Of a stretch of 64,000 nt of DNA, positions 17,515 through 26,247 are shown in pieces. The position numbers and the translations under genes were made by a program. A model generated the notes under the pieces. It worked only from the letters and a program-made list of their open reading frames with translations, did not search any database and was not told the DNA's origin. Numbering within the stretch: the first letter of the stretch is position 1; every line of letters begins with the position of its first letter. The stretch lies in NCBI RefSeq assembly GCF_021389975.1, contig NZ_CP089981.1:4551501-4615500 (forward strand), read 5' to 3'. The stretch is from Fulvivirga ulvae. Its GTDB lineage: Bacteria > Bacteroidota > Bacteroidia > Cytophagales > Cyclobacteriaceae.

Positions 17515-18778
17515 TTAGGGTTTGTCGTTTGGAAGCCTGATACTGACAGTGGTTCCTTCTCCTGATTTGCTTGTAAAAGAAATACTGCCTTCCAGCATAT
17601 CTACATATTTTTTAACAATATTCAGCCCCAGCCCGGTACCCTGGATATTCGTAACATTCGTAGCCCTGAAAAACCTTTCAAACATATGCTTTTGTTCCTG
17701 TTCAGGTATTCCGATACCTTCATCACATACTTTTAGCAATATTCCATCATTCTTCTCTTCCACCACCAGCTCTACCTTTGACCCAGCTTCAGAATACTTT
17801 ATGGCATTACTGAGCAGGTTGATCAGGATATTTTTAAATATTTTTTTATCCGAATATAAGCAGTACCTGTTATTATCAAAAATCAGACTGATTTTCTGTC
17901 CTTCCTTGGTTATGGCAGACATTTCGTCGATTATATCCAGCAGCATTTCATTCAGGTAAATCTCCTCTTTGTATAGCTCTACTTTACCTTCCTCAAGTTT
18001 TGATACAGAAAGGAAATCATTGAGTATGGCAGTCAGGTTGCTGATGGAAGATTTAATTTTGTCAACGTGTTTTTGTCTTTTTTCTTCAGTGCCGGGATCC
18101 ACATATCTTTCTATGAGTGAGGCAGATGATAATATGGTACTTAGTGGAGTTCTGAACTCATGCGATGCCATTGAGACAAACCTTGATTTCAACTCATTCA
18201 GCTCCCGTTCTCTGCTTAGGGCAATTTGGGTTTCTTCCTCAGCTTTCTTTCTGATGATTATCTGTTCCTCAAGTTCTGCATTGGCCTTTTCCAGCTTGCT
18301 GATGGTCAGGTCCAGTTCTTTAGTCCGCTGGGTTACCCTTTTTTCCAGCTCGGCAGCATAAACAATTAGTTGCTCTTCACTTCTCTTGAGGGCCTCTTCT
18401 ATTTTTTTTTCTTTCCGTAATATCTATTACAAAGGCTACCGTATGATCGATGCCGTCTATTTGTGCGCGGTTCAGGCTTATTTCCACAGGAAACTCACTT
18501 CCATTTTTCTTGCGGCCGGAAAGATCCCTGCCCTTGCCCATTTGGCGTGGAGACGGATGTTTCTCATAGGTCCTACGATCCTTTACATGCGAGTTTCTTA
18601 AGCTTGGAGGTACCAGGTCTTCTACCTTCAGGCCTATCATTTCACCAGGCTGATATCCAAACAGGTTATTGCAAGCCGTATTAGCCATCACTATAGCCCC
18701 ATCCTTATTCACCACCAATATTCCCTCTTCACAGGCTTCAAATATGGACTTATATGTATCCTGATGTTTTTGTGTCAC
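17515..18778 (-). CDS. PAS-domain sensor histidine kinase, split by an A9 frameshift
   Basis: Residues 1-130 from ATG 18778 form a PAS domain (IFEACEEGILVVNKDGAIV ... FVIDITERKK). The frame then breaks at an A9 tract (T9 at 18402-18410) and stops at 18377. Removing one A continues as IEEALKRSEEQL into a coiled coil, then a HisKA domain with the phospho-accepting His in ASHEFRTPLS and an HATPase_c domain with N box LINLLSNAIKYS, G1 DEGIGIP and G2 GTGLGLNIVKKY. The rejoined protein is 420 residues. It has no membrane segment, so the stimulus is probably cytosolic. It is the partner of the receiver-CRP regulator 37 bp downstream, and a CRP/FNR-type palindrome lies 48 bp upstream of its start. 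Confidence 0.88.
18402..18410 (-). other. A9 homopolymer at the histidine kinase frameshift
   Basis: Nine T residues on the plus strand (A9 in the message). Eight or eleven would join the PAS and kinase frames. A9 is long enough for polymerase slippage, so the tract may be a sequencing error or a switch. Confidence 0.8.
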
Positions 18779-18825
18779 CCCTAAAAATTTGTTTAATGCT
18801 AGTAATTTCTTTCGAAATTAAAAAT

Positions 18826-18892
18826 ATGATAAAAATCAGTAATACCCATGACGGGTATTCATGACGAAACAACAGCCAGCTCACTACTTTAG
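18826..18892 (+). promoter_or_regulatory. Universal stress protein promoter with CRP/FNR-type operator (class I spacing)
   Basis: ATGATAAAAATCAG (18826-18839) contains the perfect core TGAT-N4-ATCA. TACTTTAG (18885-18892) is one base off TAnnTTTG, with the operator centre 59.5 bp from its last G, nearly the same as at ccoNO. No TTG is seen at -33, as expected of an activated promoter. The palindrome is also 48 bp from the divergent histidine kinase start and may control both. Confidence 0.7.
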
Positions 18893-18925
18893 TACAAAAA
18901 AAAGAAGATATCTATATCAATAGCT

Positions 18926-19387
18926 ATGTTTAAAAGTATAATTTGCCCGGTTGACTTTTCTGAATCTTCTGCCAATGCCTTGTCATTTGCATTGGATATT
19001 GCCCAATCCAACCAAAGCGAATTAGTTGTTTTATATACATACAGGTTGATTTCCGGTAATGATGATAAAGCACACATAAATAAAGTTACATTAAAAAAAG
19101 AACAGGAGGAAATAGCAAATAAACGGATAGAAGAGCTAAAAGAGCGCTTTCCGGAATTTGCTAAAATTAAACACTCCTTTCTTACAGAAGTGGGTTTCAT
19201 TAGTGACCGCCTGACTATGGCGATAGAAAAATATAACGTGGACCTGGTAGTACTAACCGAAAATATTAAGCACAGGTTTAAAGAGAGGTGGGAGGTAAAT
19301 GATGAAAACGCACTTAATCAGTTTGACTGCCCGGTATTGTTGATACCATCCAAAACAGGTAGTAAAGTGGCTGTGAGTCCCGGGTAA
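18926..19387 (+). CDS. Universal stress protein (UspA family), single domain
   Basis: The 153-residue protein opens with KSIICPVDFSESSANAL, the usual UspA first strand and helix, and ends with FDCPVLLIPS, the last strand. The G-2x-G-9x-G(S/T) ATP-binding motif of some Usp proteins is not visible; the corresponding region reads VVLTENIKHRFKERW. UspA proteins support survival under starvation or low oxygen. It is divergent from the kinase/response-regulator pair, with a CRP/FNR-type operator between them. Confidence 0.88.
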   Translation: MFKSIICPVDFSESSANALSFALDIAQSNQSELVVLYTYRLISGNDDKAHINKVTLKKEQEEIANKRIEELKERFPEFAKIKHSFLTEVGFISDRLTMAIEKYNVDLVVLTENIKHRFKERWEVNDENALNQFDCPVLLIPSKTGSKVAVSPG

Positions 19388-20091
19388 GGAGCAATAATAT
19401 TCCCGGGCCCGTGCTGTTTAGTAATTTATTAAAGCTTCTGATTCATCGAAACGGAAGGCCATCAGGCAAACCAAAGCAGACAGCAGGGGAGTGCGGACTG
19501 AATTTATCAGACATCTGCCTAATGACCTCATGGCGCTTGAGATTATGCTCAAGAAAGGAAGCTTTGAAAGCGATATTGGTCAGGATGGGTGCCGGGCAGG
19601 AGTTTTGACTGGTAAATAATAACCGCAGGTCGTCTGTTAAATCAAATGAAATTCTTCAGGATCAGTCAATAGCCAAAAGCATTAAGGTGGTGTAAGCAGT
19701 TTTACGGCATGTGTATTATGTAATTAAGCCTATTATGGTACATCAGGTCCCAATAATGCAACTATGATCAGGCACATCATGTTTTACTATACAAAGGATA
19801 TACTTAAACTTAACCCCACGAATTATGATACTCTTAAGGCAAAGAAGCGGTCCATTTCACCGGATTGGTGACAGGTACAACACATTATTCGGTTCGGATC
19901 ATTTTATGGGTAGAAGTGCTTTTGAAGACAGCTGGATGTCTCGCACAAACCATACCTATGGTGATCAGGAAAAGGAAGTTAAAATTGTCGTTGATGTAAA
20001 ACCCGAAAGATAGATACGCAAAAAAAATACTTGTCAATTTTTCGGTTGCCTGCAGAATCCCATTGTTCTTGATTTGTATAAAAAAAGAACA
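19388..20091 (+). other. Probable decayed region between stress protein and ICL-family gene
   Basis: Some 700 bp with only short open stretches. One frame (about 19430-19618) reads VRTEFIRHLPNDLMALEIMLKK, which looks protein-like but has no good start. Another (19825-20013, 62 codons) begins MILLRQRSGPFHRIGDRYN and ends EVKIVVDVKPER; it has a faint flavour of small heat-shock protein ends, which I cannot confirm. I read the region as remnants of lost stress genes or plain spacer. Confidence 0.35.
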
Positions 20092-20853
20092 ATGGATTTT
20101 AGAGATTTGCACAACCATGAAGCACCATTGCTGCTCGGTAACGTCTGGGATGTGCCGGGAGCCAGGATTTTTGAAAAACTACGTTACGATGCCGTAGGCA
20201 CATCCAGTGCTGCCATCGCCAGCATGCTTGGCTACAAAGACGGGGAGCAGATCCCGTTTTCAGAACTTCAATATATAGTCAGGCGTATTATTTCTTCCAC
20301 CTCATTACCTGTTTCCGTTGATATTGAAAATGGCTATAGCCGCAATGCTATAGAGGTTGTTGAAAATGTCGATGCGTTGATTCAGATGGGTGTTGCTGGT
20401 ATTAACATAGAAGATTCCGTTATAAAGGATAATGGATGCAGGCAACTGCTGGACCCAAGTGCCTTTGCAGAAATTATAACTGCTATAACCAGGTATAAAA
20501 ACGAAACCGGGTCTCGGCTTTTTGTGAATGTGCGTACCGATGCCTGGTTAATAGGGATCGACAATGCCCTGGAAGAAACATTAAAAAGACTGCCGTTTTA
20601 TGAAAATGCCGGTGCTGATGGTATTTTTGTGCCTTGTGTAGAAAAATCCGAGGACATTGGCAGGGTGGTGAAAGCAACACCGTTACCGGTTAATGTTATG
20701 TGCATGCCTAACCTTCCAGGATTTGACGAGCTGCAGTTACTAGGCGTGAAACGGATAAGTATGGGTAACTTTTTACATCAGGCCGTAGGACACGAGTTGG
20801 AACAGAAACTAATGAGTATTGGTGTCAGTAAATCCTTTAATCCGGTATTTTAG
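20092..20853 (+). CDS. Isocitrate lyase/PEP-mutase family protein
   Basis: I choose the ATG at 20092; an upstream in-frame ATG at 20074 would add six lysine-rich residues. The 253-residue protein has the (beta/alpha)8 fold of this family: PLLLGNVWDVPGAR start, AVGTSSAAIA, LPVSVDIENGYS in place of the usual D.D.GYG, GVAGINIEDS and VNVRTDAWL. These segments bind metal and an oxaloacetate- or phosphonopyruvate-like ligand. The KKCGH motif of isocitrate lyase is absent, so it belongs to the broad PEP phosphonomutase-like branch with unknown substrate. It ends two bases before the Ada start, so the two are co-transcribed. Confidence 0.85.
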   Translation: MDFRDLHNHEAPLLLGNVWDVPGARIFEKLRYDAVGTSSAAIASMLGYKDGEQIPFSELQYIVRRIISSTSLPVSVDIENGYSRNAIEVVENVDALIQMGVAGINIEDSVIKDNGCRQLLDPSAFAEIITAITRYKNETGSRLFVNVRTDAWLIGIDNALEETLKRLPFYENAGADGIFVPCVEKSEDIGRVVKATPLPVNVMCMPNLPGFDELQLLGVKRISMGNFLHQAVGHELEQKLMSIGVSKSFNPVF

Positions 20854-20855
20854 CT

Positions 20856-21908
20856 ATGTTAGTTACATCAGACAGAGAGATACAAAAATACTACGACGCA
20901 TTAGTCTCCAAAGATCAGCAATTTATTGGGGTATTTTATGTAGGGGTAAAAACTACAGGAGTTTTTTGCATATCAACCTGCCGGGCCAGGAAACCCAAGC
21001 TGGAAAATGTAGAGTTTTATACCGAGCAAATAGACTTACTCCGCAATGGCTACAGACCATGCAAAATATGTAAGCCTACTGAAAATTCAGGAGAGCCACC
21101 TGAAGAGGTGCTTAGAGCTTTAGAATGGCTAAAGGAGCAGCCTAAAGTAAAAATTTCGGATTTTAACCTTAGGCAGAAAGGACTGAGCCCTGAGAATATC
21201 AGAAGATGGTTTAAGAAGTATCATGGCATGACCTTTCAGGCATACCAGAGAATGATCCGGATCAATACGGCTTTCCAGGAGCTTAAAAATGGGAAGAGTG
21301 TTACCAGCTCAGCTTTTGACTCTGGTTACGAATCGCTGAGTGGCTTTGGATATACTTTCAAAAACCTTGTAGGAAGTGCCCCGGATGAGAGCAAGGACAA
21401 AGATGTGATACTCATGACCCGGCTCACCACACCATTGGGGCCAATGTATGCCTGTGCCACCGACAGGGGTATATGCCTGTTGGAGTTTACAGACAGGAGA
21501 ATGCTCGAAACTGAGTTTAAGGACCTTCAGAAAAGGCTGAATGCCAATATACTGGCGGGTGAGAATATTTACCTGAAGCAACTCAAGGTAGAAATAGAAG
21601 AGTACTTTGAAGGATCGCGGAAAGAATTTAGTGTAAGCCTGCACACACCGGGGACAGATTTTCAACAGCAAGTCTGGAGTGCACTTCTGAATATCCCGTA
21701 CGGAACCACTTCGACCTACCAGCAACAGGCCGAAAGACTGTACAGACCTACAGCGGTAAGGGCCATAGCCTCTGCTAACGGACACAACAGGATATCTATA
21801 GTAGTGCCGTGCCACAGGGTCATCGGTAAAGACGGAAGCCTGACCGGTTACGGAGGTGGTTTGGAGAGAAAGAAATGGTTGCTTGAGCATGAACGGAAAA
21901 ACGAATGA
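20856..21908 (+). CDS. ada: Ada: methyl-sensing transcription activator and O6-methylguanine-DNA methyltransferase
   Basis: The 350-residue protein has all three Ada modules. The N-terminal zinc domain holds Cys38, Cys42, Cys69 and Cys72, the same numbers as in E. coli Ada, where Cys38 takes methyl groups from phosphotriesters. An AraC-type helix-turn-helix follows at about 85-170. The C-terminal methyltransferase has VVPCHRVIG with acceptor Cys319. Ada repairs alkylated DNA and, once methylated at Cys38, activates its own and other repair genes. Here it is cotranscribed with an ICL-family gene and followed by a separate AraC regulator. Confidence 0.95.
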   Translation: MLVTSDREIQKYYDALVSKDQQFIGVFYVGVKTTGVFCISTCRARKPKLENVEFYTEQIDLLRNGYRPCKICKPTENSGEPPEEVLRALEWLKEQPKVKISDFNLRQKGLSPENIRRWFKKYHGMTFQAYQRMIRINTAFQELKNGKSVTSSAFDSGYESLSGFGYTFKNLVGSAPDESKDKDVILMTRLTTPLGPMYACATDRGICLLEFTDRRMLETEFKDLQKRLNANILAGENIYLKQLKVEIEEYFEGSRKEFSVSLHTPGTDFQQQVWSALLNIPYGTTSTYQQQAERLYRPTAVRAIASANGHNRISIVVPCHRVIGKDGSLTGYGGGLERKKWLLEHERKNE

Positions 21909-21979
21909 TGCAAAAACAGGAAATCAAGGTATAACTATTTTTGTTTGGTTCCCGTTTTGGCATAGTAAATCCTGATGTC

Positions 21980-22798
21980 ATGAAATACCAGCAAATCCCC
22001 ATACCACCAGGCCTGGAAACATTCATTCAGTCCATCTGGAAGCTGGAAGATGATGAAGGTAGTGGGGCTGATCCACAGTCTTTTCAGTTGATAGCGGACA
22101 GTAGCCCCGGCCTTATTTTTCAGCATACCGATTTTGGTAACTTTTCCAGGGATGGCAAGCAGCTCCCTCCGGCGTTTATTTTTGGGCCTTCTACAAAATT
22201 CGGTACACTGCAGCTATCAGGAAGCTTTAAAACTACAGGCATATTCTTTTACCCTGATGCCTTGAAGACTGTATTTGGACTTAAGGCAGAGCAATTAACC
22301 AATACCTGCATAGATATAGACGCTATGGCCAAAGTTAAGGGTAACCGACTCCTGGAAAGGCTTTTGAACAGTGAATCATACAATGATCAACTCTGCTTAT
22401 TGCTCTCCTCCCTGAAAGACCTTCGCGAAGACAATGAGGGTTTTATCGATAAAAGTGTCTCATTTGCCATAAGCGAAATATCAGCTTCACACGGCAGGCT
22501 CTCACTGCGTGAACTAAGTAAAAGGATGAATCTCTCAGAGAGAACAATAGAAAGGAAGTTCAGGGAAAGCATAGGCATCACTCCAAAGCTGTATTCACGG
22601 TTATGCCAGTTCCAGTCATCAATAAGATATTTAAAGCAAAATAATATCGGCAAGCTTTCTGATGTGGCTTTTGAATTTGAGTTTTCTGACCAATCCCATT
22701 TTATCCGTGCATTTAAAGAGTTTTCGGGCTTCACGCCAAACAATTATATACGAACCTCAAAGGAACTGGTGGATAACCTGACGCAGACTATCAAATAG
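21980..22798 (+). CDS. AraC-family transcription regulator
   Basis: I choose the ATG at 21980, since the upstream in-frame residues show no family likeness; this gives 272 residues. The N-terminal part (IPIPPGLETFIQSIWKLE ... IFFYPDALKTVFGL) is of the DUF6597 type found in many Bacteroidota AraC proteins. The C-terminal double helix-turn-helix spans about 165-262, with LSLRELSKRMNLSERTIERKF and the conserved DQSHFIRAFKEFSGFTP. It probably controls the SDR gene that follows by 110 bp. The ligand is unknown. Confidence 0.9.
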   Translation: MKYQQIPIPPGLETFIQSIWKLEDDEGSGADPQSFQLIADSSPGLIFQHTDFGNFSRDGKQLPPAFIFGPSTKFGTLQLSGSFKTTGIFFYPDALKTVFGLKAEQLTNTCIDIDAMAKVKGNRLLERLLNSESYNDQLCLLLSSLKDLREDNEGFIDKSVSFAISEISASHGRLSLRELSKRMNLSERTIERKFRESIGITPKLYSRLCQFQSSIRYLKQNNIGKLSDVAFEFEFSDQSHFIRAFKEFSGFTPNNYIRTSKELVDNLTQTIK

Positions 22799-22908
22799 CT
22801 CGATTTAGGCATTTTGGTGAGTGCATCTGCCTGATCATCACGGCATGTCGTTTTTATTCTATTTTCCCTGTCACTTCTCCGCCACCTTTGTAAGAAAAAG
22901 GGAAAACT

Positions 22909-23535
22909 ATGAAAGTAATAATTTTTGGAGCAACAGGTAGTATTGGCCGCCAGTTGGTAATGCAGGCCTTAGGTTTGGGGTATCAGGTTACCGCCTTTGT
23001 GCGTAACCCTCAAAAGCTGGACGACCTTCCTCACTCTAATCTGAGCCTGAAGGGGGGTGATGTTTTGAATCCTGAAGAAGTGCAGGAAGCTGTCAAAGGA
23101 CATGATGCCGTTTTTTGTGCGTTGGGTGCCGGGCGAAAGGGTAGGGTGAGGGCAGAAGGCACGTATAATCTTATCAGGGCTATGCAGGCGGAAGGTGTAA
23201 GCCGCCTGGTCTGCCAAACTACATTGGGAAATGGAGAAAGTTGGGGAAACCTGAATTTCCTGTGGAAATATATTATGTTTGGCTGGTTTCTGAAAGAGGC
23301 TTTTAAAGACCATGAAGAGCAGGAAAAACATATCCGTACCAGTCGGCTTAGGTGGACCATCGTGAGGCCGGGAGCATTTACCGACGGGCCTTTGACAGGA
23401 GCTTACAAGCATGGATTTGCAAACAATGACAGGACTACAAAACTTAAAATATCACGAGCCGATGTTGCCGACTTTATGCTGAAGCAATTGAACTCGGACG
23501 AATACCTGTATAAAGCACCAGCCTTGTCATATTGA
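22909..23535 (+). CDS. Atypical short-chain dehydrogenase (NAD(P)H-binding, NmrA/BVR-B type)
   Basis: The 208-residue protein starts with IIFGATGSIGRQLV, a GxxGxxG dinucleotide-binding loop, followed by VTAFVRNPQKL (NADP-selecting Arg), GDVLNPEEV and VFCALGAGRKG. The WTIVRPGAFTDG segment is typical of the NAD(P)-binding SDR_a5-like group. Length is normal. The upstream box CACCTTTG (22883-22890) is one base off the -7 consensus. Substrate is unknown; the AraC regulator upstream is its likely controller. Confidence 0.88.
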   Translation: MKVIIFGATGSIGRQLVMQALGLGYQVTAFVRNPQKLDDLPHSNLSLKGGDVLNPEEVQEAVKGHDAVFCALGAGRKGRVRAEGTYNLIRAMQAEGVSRLVCQTTLGNGESWGNLNFLWKYIMFGWFLKEAFKDHEEQEKHIRTSRLRWTIVRPGAFTDGPLTGAYKHGFANNDRTTKLKISRADVADFMLKQLNSDEYLYKAPALSY

Positions 23536-23545
23536 GGGATTATTA

Positions 23546-23594
23546 AAGAAGGGCTTGCCCGTAACCGTTTTCCGGTTTGTGGGTAAGCCCTTTG
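23546..23594. terminator. Bidirectional terminator between SDR and DinB genes
   Basis: AAGGGCTTGCCC pairs with GGGTAAGCCCTT (one G-U) around a CCG...CGG loop and serves both converging genes. Confidence 0.8.
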
Positions 23595-23601
23595 TAAAAT
23601 A

Positions 23602-24099
23602 TTATCTTTCCCAGAAATAGGGAGGTTCTATACCCAACGCGCGCAGGTAAACATATCCCTGGCCTCTATGGTGGATCTCATTATCAATAAAGTATAAGAT
23701 GGTAGCATAAATAGGATTTTCATACTGCCCGAATGCGGCCTCTACTTCCTGAAACCTTTCTGCCGGTATGGTTGGCCAGAGCTTATCGATTTTCTCCGTG
23801 GCTTCATCCCACAGTTTGAGTATCTCCTCGCGGCTTTTGGGCTTACTTATTTCTGTACCCTCTCCAAATTGCTTCCATTTTTTGGTTGCCACACCTTCTA
23901 TACCCGGGCCGGCCATCATGATCATTTCCATGGCCAGCTCTGAGAAGGGTCTCATGCCTCCGATAGAAAATTCAAAAAGGTCTTTTTCGGGAAATGCCTC
24001 TATTACCCTGCGCGTCAGGCGGCGGTGTCCTTGCCAATCTTCTAAAAGTGCCTCGGAGGTGATTGCAGTTCCGGTTTTTTCTTGAATGCTATTTTCCAT
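23602..24099 (-). CDS. DinB-like four-helix protein
   Basis: I choose the ATG at 24099 (MENSIQEK), since the frame upstream reads as non-coding. The 165-residue protein matches DinB/YfiT-like helical proteins: a first helix with W..HRRLTRRVIEAF..., and the late EIHHRGQGYVYLRALGI helix whose His residues complete the metal site. The first metal-binding His of the triad is expected in DWQGHRRL. Such proteins are often damage-inducible or thiol-transferases. A perfect TGACA-N6-TGTCA inverted repeat lies 58 bp upstream and may be its operator. Confidence 0.82.
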   Translation of the reverse strand: MENSIQEKTGTAITSEALLEDWQGHRRLTRRVIEAFPEKDLFEFSIGGMRPFSELAMEMIMMAGPGIEGVATKKWKQFGEGTEISKPKSREEILKLWDEATEKIDKLWPTIPAERFQEVEAAFGQYENPIYATILYFIDNEIHHRGQGYVYLRALGIEPPYFWER

Positions 24100-24156
24100 T
24101 GTTTTAAAAATTATATGGTTTTGAGAACGATTTTTAACAAAGAAAACCGCCGGTAG

Positions 24157-24172
24157 TGACAGCCTTATGTCA
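24157..24172. promoter_or_regulatory. Perfect TGACA-N6-TGTCA inverted repeat upstream of DinB gene
   Basis: A 16-base palindrome with six-base spacer in the region upstream of the DinB-like gene. No regulator is assigned. Confidence 0.35.
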
Positions 24173-24399
24173 GTAGATAATTTTATTCGAAAAATAATTT
24201 GCAGGAAGAAACGGTATAAAGCCATTAGCACGGAGATTGCGGTTGTAATAGAATTTTTTTAATTAAAAACATAAACAATTAATCTTTTGAGTGGTTAATT
24301 GGAAAAGTTTGTTGTTGGCTAATAATTATCCTGCCGTTCCGGTTATTGGGGCAATCTCTGCTTGCACAAACCATTTCTCACACCTAACTGCTAAAAGCT

Positions 24400-26190
24400 A
24401 TGCGAAAACCAACTAATCTTATTCCACTTACACTATGTGTTATCAGTGTACTGTACCTGGGTTCATGTCAGAAAGACGTTGACCCGGAACGCGAACTACA
24501 AGTCGAATTCAGTTTTAATGTGGCAGACCCGGAAAACGAATCGGGGAGACAGGCGGCTGTTGAAGCTGAAGACATAAGAGCTATCGTGATATCAATCGAA
24601 GACGAATCGGGAAACAGTATGTACTCCAACGAGGAAATGCCTCTTTACAATTTTGAAGGAGAGTATACCACCAAGCCGCTTTCCTTCAAAACGGGCACTT
24701 ATTATATTACCAAATTTATAGTCATAAACAATGACATGGAGGTGGTGTATGTTTGTCCGGTGGAAGGCTCGGAGAAAGCGCACCTGGTTGACCTGCCCCT
24801 GCCCTATAGGTTTAATGTGAGTATCTATCAGAACGCAAAGTGGTCGCCTCAGGTAGTATCCACAGAGGGAAGTGTGGCAAGCGAATTCGGTTATGGCAGC
24901 TTTGGTTTCAACGAAATGATGGTAATAGACTTTGCCATTAGCCCAATGTTTTATAATTATGAGAGCGACAGGTACCAAACTACCAATGCTGACCTATCCA
25001 TTACCACACGGTTCAGAGACATCCTTGAAACAGATCTGAAGGAAGGTACAAACCTGGTGTCTGTTTCTGACCGGTACCAGGAGTATACCATTACGGTAAG
25101 TAAACCCGGCTATAAACCCGTTCAGGAAAATTACCAGCTCCATGAATTAAGGGCTTTCAGGGATGATCCTCTGATTGTACTGCTGGAGGATAAGTTTGAG
25201 TTTGAGGTGGTCACCAAAATACCTGAACACAATGGCATAATACCAGAGCGAATAGAAGCTATGGAGGCTGTACCTTACCGTCCTTTCAGTTTTACCATTG
25301 CTACGCGCAACGAAGGTGCTGAATGTGGTGGCGGTACTCCGGCAGCTTTATGGCTCGACGAAGTTTCCGGCGGCGCAATTGAAGCCAGTTTTATTCAGAG
25401 CTTGCCACTGACCAATAGTGTACCCGAAATATTTGCTAACTTCCAAAGGATTATGTTTACCGGCTCGGGCTGGTGTGGAGACAACTCCGCCTATTACTCC
25501 AAAGATCAGGGAGTGACCTGGAACAACTCGGTATCCGGACCTCCATCATCCATTTATAGCTTTGCAGACTTCAATAATGTAACCTTTGCAGGCACCGGCC
25601 TTGGCACTACCGTAGGTGAGGTGTACCGGTGGACAGGCGGTGGCACATGGAGAAGATTACATCAACTCCCTGCACCTCGTACATTAGTGTCTTCTATGGT
25701 TGAATTTAATGGTCAGCTATTCATAGGTTCAGCCAACGGGGAGGGCAGCCAGACTGGAGGTAGTCCTGTAATTACAACAGGCAATGGCACTACATTTTCT
25801 TCAACCTCCGGTATACCTTCTGATATGGATGTAGATAAACTGTTGGTAGTGAATGGAGAATTAATGGCCATCACCCGCGTACATAATAGTAATTTCAGGG
25901 CATATTTTTATATGTGGGATAATGGTGTCTGGAAAGAAACGTACAATCCGGGCTTTCGCAGGGTCAATGGCAATCATATCACGGTTATGGACAATATGAT
26001 CGTTATGTTTGCCCGGACATATGGTGGGCAATATAGAATTTGGATTTCTGACGATTATGCAAAGACCTGGCATAAAATACCCTGGGATTACCCTGAAGTA
26101 AGTCTGTTGAAAAGCATCAGTGGTCGTCTGTTTTTTGGTACAGCACAGAATGACATAGGAGAAGTTATGATTTACCGGCTTAATCTTTAA
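24400..26190 (+). CDS. Large lipoprotein with C-terminal propeller-like domain
   Basis: The 596-residue protein carries a lipoprotein signal with lipobox LGSC at residues 21-24. Residues 30-290 form beta-rich Ig-like modules with regular acidic turns, starting with a DUF4493-like VEFSFNVADPE...ED.RAIVISIED pattern. Residues 310-596 look like a beta-propeller of sialidase or photosystem-repair type, with repeated W-x-x-G, YYSKDQGVTW and WISDDYAKTWHKI blades. It is probably surface-exposed or periplasmic and anchored by lipid. It converges on a TonB receptor gene across a terminator. It is not a SusD homologue. No function assigned. Confidence 0.7.
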   Translation: MRKPTNLIPLTLCVISVLYLGSCQKDVDPERELQVEFSFNVADPENESGRQAAVEAEDIRAIVISIEDESGNSMYSNEEMPLYNFEGEYTTKPLSFKTGTYYITKFIVINNDMEVVYVCPVEGSEKAHLVDLPLPYRFNVSIYQNAKWSPQVVSTEGSVASEFGYGSFGFNEMMVIDFAISPMFYNYESDRYQTTNADLSITTRFRDILETDLKEGTNLVSVSDRYQEYTITVSKPGYKPVQENYQLHELRAFRDDPLIVLLEDKFEFEVVTKIPEHNGIIPERIEAMEAVPYRPFSFTIATRNEGAECGGGTPAALWLDEVSGGAIEASFIQSLPLTNSVPEIFANFQRIMFTGSGWCGDNSAYYSKDQGVTWNNSVSGPPSSIYSFADFNNVTFAGTGLGTTVGEVYRWTGGGTWRRLHQLPAPRTLVSSMVEFNGQLFIGSANGEGSQTGGSPVITTGNGTTFSSTSGIPSDMDVDKLLVVNGELMAITRVHNSNFRAYFYMWDNGVWKETYNPGFRRVNGNHITVMDNMIVMFARTYGGQYRIWISDDYAKTWHKIPWDYPEVSLLKSISGRLFFGTAQNDIGEVMIYRLNL

Positions 26191-26202
26191 CCAAAAAATC
26201 GA

Positions 26203-26236
26203 AAAGGGTGGCACGAGGAACTGTGCCACCCTTTAT
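26203..26236. terminator. Bidirectional terminator between lipoprotein and TonB receptor genes
   Basis: A perfect 12-base stem, AAAGGGTGGCAC with GTGCCACCCTTT, around an eight-base loop, with A/T runs on both sides. Confidence 0.9.
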
Positions 26237-26247
26237 TAGTTATAGGT

